From Pseudomonadota bacterium (GTDB lineage Bacteria > Pseudomonadota > Alphaproteobacteria > Rhizobiales > Hyphomicrobiaceae), in contig JAFAFW010000079.1 in the NCBI GenBank assembly GCA_023423275.1, positions 1-25,337 on the forward strand: a stretch of 25,337 bases of DNA, written 5' to 3'. Below, piece by piece: positions 23,086-25,337 of this stretch; within the stretch, counting starts at the first letter, position 1; each line of letters starts with the position of its first letter. The translations under genes and the position numbers were made by a program. The notes under the pieces were generated by a model. That model made no database searches, was not told the DNA's origin, and worked only from the letters and a program-made list of their open reading frames with translations.

Positions 23086-23988
23086 TCAATAGGACGCAGG
23101 ATCGGCACTGTCCGTCGGTGCGCTGAGAACCTTCTTCAGCGCAGCGCTGATTGGCATATTGAGAGCGTTGCCGCGCGGTGGGATCGGTTTCATGAACCAC
23201 TTTTCGTATGTCGTCTGGTATTCGGGGCTGACGAAATACTTCGACAGGGCATCATCCACGAGCGCTTTGAACGGCGCATCGTCCTTCCGCATCATGAAGG
23301 CGTAGGGCTCGACCGACAAAGCTTCGTCCGAAATTGCAAAGGCCGTGGGCGTCCGGGACGATGCAATCAGACTGGCGAGAATGACGTCATCCATGACAAA
23401 TGCCACCGCGCGGTCCGTTTCGACCATCAGAAAAGCTTCTGCATGGTCTTTCACCGCGATGATGTTGATGCCCAGGTTTTTCTGGCGGTTCAGATCCGTG
23501 ATCTGCTTGATATTGGTCGTGCCGGAGACAGACACCACGGTTTTATCCTTGAGATCATCCAGAACCTTCACGTTGCTGACTGTCTTGGAGGCGAAGCGGT
23601 TCGAGGTGATGAAATGGGTTACCGAAAACGCCACCTGCTTCTGGCGGTCCATATTGTTTGTGGTGGCGCCGCATTCCAGGTCGATGGAGCCATTGGCGAG
23701 GAGTGGGATGCGGGTGGCTGATGTCACCGGGACGAGCTTGACCTCAAGATTTGCCAACTTGGTGTTCGCCTTGACTGCATCGATCACCGCCGTGCACAAA
23801 TCCGCTGAATAGCCGACGACATTCTGGCCCTCCGCATAGTAGGAAAATGGCGTCAGAGTTTCGCGATGGCCGACGGCGATAACTCCGCTATCCTTGATTT
23901 TCTGAAGGGTGCCGGATTGGGCATGGGCGGGTGCGATTGCGCCGATCAGGAGGGCAGTGGTCGCGGCAAGCAAGGTCTTTATTGGCAT
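23086..23988 (-). CDS. Glutamate/aspartate-type ABC substrate-binding protein (GltI/AatJ-like)
   Basis: This 300-residue SBP_bac_3 protein has a Sec signal (MPIKTLLAATTALLIG, cleavage after AHA). TLQKIKDSGVIAVGHRE, PFSYYAEG and the VPVTSATRIPLLANGSIDLECG segment (about 106-127) are typical of the dicarboxylic amino acid binding subgroup. The Arg in SATRIPL and Asp in DLECG usually contact the ligand. ATG 23988 follows AAAGGGAG. It leads the operon, with divergent LysR control. Glutamate or aspartate is the default ligand, but the PLP enzyme downstream suggests something sulfur-related is also possible. Confidence 0.88.
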   Translation of the reverse strand: MPIKTLLAATTALLIGAIAPAHAQSGTLQKIKDSGVIAVGHRETLTPFSYYAEGQNVVGYSADLCTAVIDAVKANTKLANLEVKLVPVTSATRIPLLANGSIDLECGATTNNMDRQKQVAFSVTHFITSNRFASKTVSNVKVLDDLKDKTVVSVSGTTNIKQITDLNRQKNLGINIIAVKDHAEAFLMVETDRAVAFVMDDVILASLIASSRTPTAFAISDEALSVEPYAFMMRKDDAPFKALVDDALSKYFVSPEYQTTYEKWFMKPIPPRGNALNMPISAALKKVLSAPTDSADPASY

Positions 23989-24138
23989 TTCTGGCTATCT
24001 CCCTTTTGAAATTCCCGTTTCCCTGGCGGGACCTGTTGGGCCGCCCGCGGGGCCGAATTTCAGGCGGTGACGACAACCTAGGGAGTTGACAGCCATAATA
24101 AAAATCGAACTTATTGTGTTCAGTTATAACTAAATTGT
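23989..24138. promoter_or_regulatory. Divergent promoter region of the importer operon and LysR gene
   Basis: The palindrome AGTTATAACT lies at 24122-24131. A possible leftward promoter is CTGAAC (24118-24123), 17 bases, then TATTAT (24095-24100), so the palindrome overlaps the edge of its -35, a usual activator position for LysR proteins. A TTGACA at 24086-24091 faces the LysR gene but lacks an obvious -10. The stretch is clearly AT-richer than its surroundings. Confidence 0.45.
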
Positions 24139-25080
24139 ATGGTTTCCATGGAAATATCCCAACTGAGGACCCTGTTGCATGTGGCCGAGCTGGGAAGCTT
24201 GTCCAAGGCGGCCGACCGGTTAAACGTCGCCCAGCCTGCTCTGAGCCGTCAAATTCGCCTGCTTGAGGAAGAACTCGGTACCCGTCTTTTTGAACGCCAC
24301 GGTCGTGGCATGATCATCACCGACGTTGGACGGGAAGTTGCGGCACGGGCCGCCCGTGTCGTCGCCGAGCTTGATGGCATTCAGACCCATGTCCGTGAAC
24401 TGGGCGAGACGCTGATGGGGCGCGTAAGCATTGGCACGGCTGCCTCGGTCGCCACCATAATTTCGGTTCCTTTGGTCGCGGCCTTCCGTGCCAGCCATCC
24501 AAGGGTTCAACTCCGACTGGTGAGCGCGCTGAATGGTGACCTTATCGACGGCCTTCACAAAGGCGACCTGGATATCGCCTTGCTTTACGATCCCCAGCCC
24601 ACCCGGTCACTCCGGGTGACTCCGCTGCTGGTCGAAAGCCTGTACTTGGTCGGTCCTGCCGATGCCAGGCTATCGCCACAAAAGCCCTGGCTTTTTTCCC
24701 GGCTCAAAGAAGAAACCTTGCTGCTGCCCAGCGAGCGACATGGCATTCGGATGATTGTTGAGCGCTGTGCCGCCGGAGCGGGAATACCCCTCAACGTCGG
24801 CTTGGAGGCGGATTCCATGCTGACGCTGAAGGATTTAGCCGCGGCGGGCTTCGGCATGACTGTCCTGCCACTTCCATCCGTCCATGCCGACATTATAGCT
24901 GGCAAGCTTAGTGCGGCCCCGCTGATCAAGCCATCGCCGATCCGGCGGAATGTCATTGCGCTCCCCGCGGACCGGCCAATCTCCCGTGTCACCTCTTTTG
25001 CTGCCGCCACCATCGCGTCGGTGGCCAGATGTCTTGTCAAGGAGGGTGTCTGGCAGGGCGAGCTTATCAAGAAGGCCTAA
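24139..25080 (+). CDS. LysR family transcriptional regulator
   Basis: This 313-residue protein has the N-terminal LysR helix-turn-helix (LGSLSKAADRLNVAQPALSRQIRLLEEELG, coded at 24190-24279) and a type 2 periplasmic-binding-like effector domain at about 95-300 (GRVSIGTAASVATIIS, GFGMTVLPLPSV). The start is ATG 24139 or ATG 24148; neither has a clear ribosome site, so it may be leaderless or weakly translated. It is divergent from the importer operon and probably regulates it in response to the amino acid or a product. Confidence 0.9.
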   Translation: MVSMEISQLRTLLHVAELGSLSKAADRLNVAQPALSRQIRLLEEELGTRLFERHGRGMIITDVGREVAARAARVVAELDGIQTHVRELGETLMGRVSIGTAASVATIISVPLVAAFRASHPRVQLRLVSALNGDLIDGLHKGDLDIALLYDPQPTRSLRVTPLLVESLYLVGPADARLSPQKPWLFSRLKEETLLLPSERHGIRMIVERCAAGAGIPLNVGLEADSMLTLKDLAAAGFGMTVLPLPSVHADIIAGKLSAAPLIKPSPIRRNVIALPADRPISRVTSFAAATIASVARCLVKEGVWQGELIKKA

Positions 25081-25188
25081 AGGTCTTGTTCGAGCCCGCA
25101 GCATGATCAGCGCGAGGATAATACGATAATCGGCGGTTTATCAACTTACCGGCCGTGCGGCAGCTAAGCTTGCCGCTCCCATCACGCT

Positions 25189-25337
25189 AGAGCGTCATGC
25201 GTTAAGTGGGAATCGGGGATTCCCTTGATCGTCGAACTGTGATTCACCGTCGGTGGAGGTGGATCATGGGACGCAGCTATTCATTGGATTTGCGCGAGCG
25301 GCTGCTGGCACGGGTAGCGGGTGGCCAGTCGCGTCGC
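25189..25337 (+). mobile_element. Left end of an IS630-like insertion sequence (cut by the window)
   Basis: A transposase gene starts at 25266. Upstream is a non-coding stretch with a 7-bp inverted repeat (GGGAATC and GATTCCC, 25208-25224, three-base loop). IS630 elements insert at TA, and a TA lies at 25188-25189, so the terminus may begin there. The exact end cannot be fixed without the other terminal repeat. The stretch 25081-25188 holds no gene. Confidence 0.6.
25266..25337 (+). CDS. IS630-type transposase, N-terminal fragment
   Basis: The 24 visible residues begin MGRSYSLDLRERLL and end GGQSRR, the start of the helix-turn-helix domain of IS630-family transposases, which usually reads S-x-D-L-R-E-R then GxSRR. 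A GGAGGTGG site lies just upstream of ATG 25266. The rest of the gene, with the DDE catalytic domain, lies outside the window, so whether it is intact is unknown. Confidence 0.8.
   Translation, partial: MGRSYSLDLRERLLARVAGGQSRR

Noticed and set aside
1..25337. CRISPR arrays, tRNA or rRNA genes, defence systems
   Set aside because: No regularly spaced repeats, cloverleaf sequences, rRNA motifs or known defence proteins were seen on reading both strands.

Overview
The window looks like chromosomal DNA of an alphaproteobacterium, probably Hyphomicrobiales (a Bradyrhizobium/Afipia-type lineage is plausible). The reasons are high-GC third codon positions, three solute importers with their own regulators, a PRC-barrel protein, and an IS630-type transposase at the right edge. 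The genus is an inference. No tRNA, rRNA or CRISPR array was seen.

Region 1 (1-2546) holds the 3' end of an SbmA/YddA-type ABC exporter, a PRC-barrel protein with a good terminator, a 24-residue membrane peptide, one unrecognised small ORF and gene-poor DNA.

Region 2 (2547-10878) holds a divergent MurR/RpiR-type regulator and a rightward operon. The operon encodes a Tat-exported binding protein, LivH/LivM permeases, LivG/LivF ATPases, a shortened third ATPase without an ABC signature motif, a Gfo/Idh/MocA oxidoreductase and an SDR. A sugar-type regulator and two dehydrogenases suggest that this branched-chain-type importer carries a polyol, sugar acid or similar compound.

Region 3 (11096-19008) is an ectoine-degradation-like block around an IclR regulator. 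One leftward operon encodes two PAAT permeases, an ATPase, a binding protein and a creatinase-fold M24 hydrolase resembling ectoine hydrolase (EutD/DoeA). A second leftward operon encodes a paralogous binding protein, a DoeB/EutE-like deacetylase and a PLP dehydratase. A nearly identical 36-bp element (33/36) containing a leftward -35 box lies upstream of both operons, so they are probably co-regulated. The dehydratase has a stop at codon 3 after its expected start, so it may be impaired. The block lacks other known ectoine-catabolism genes, so the true substrate is open.

Region 4 (19200-25337) begins with a decayed serine recombinase. It continues with a leftward operon for a glutamate/aspartate-type importer (binding protein, two permeases, ATPase) and a Cys/Met-metabolism PLP enzyme, read divergently from a LysR regulator. 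The window ends in the left end of an IS630-like element. All four binding-protein genes in the window are followed by a stem-loop in the spacer before the next gene.
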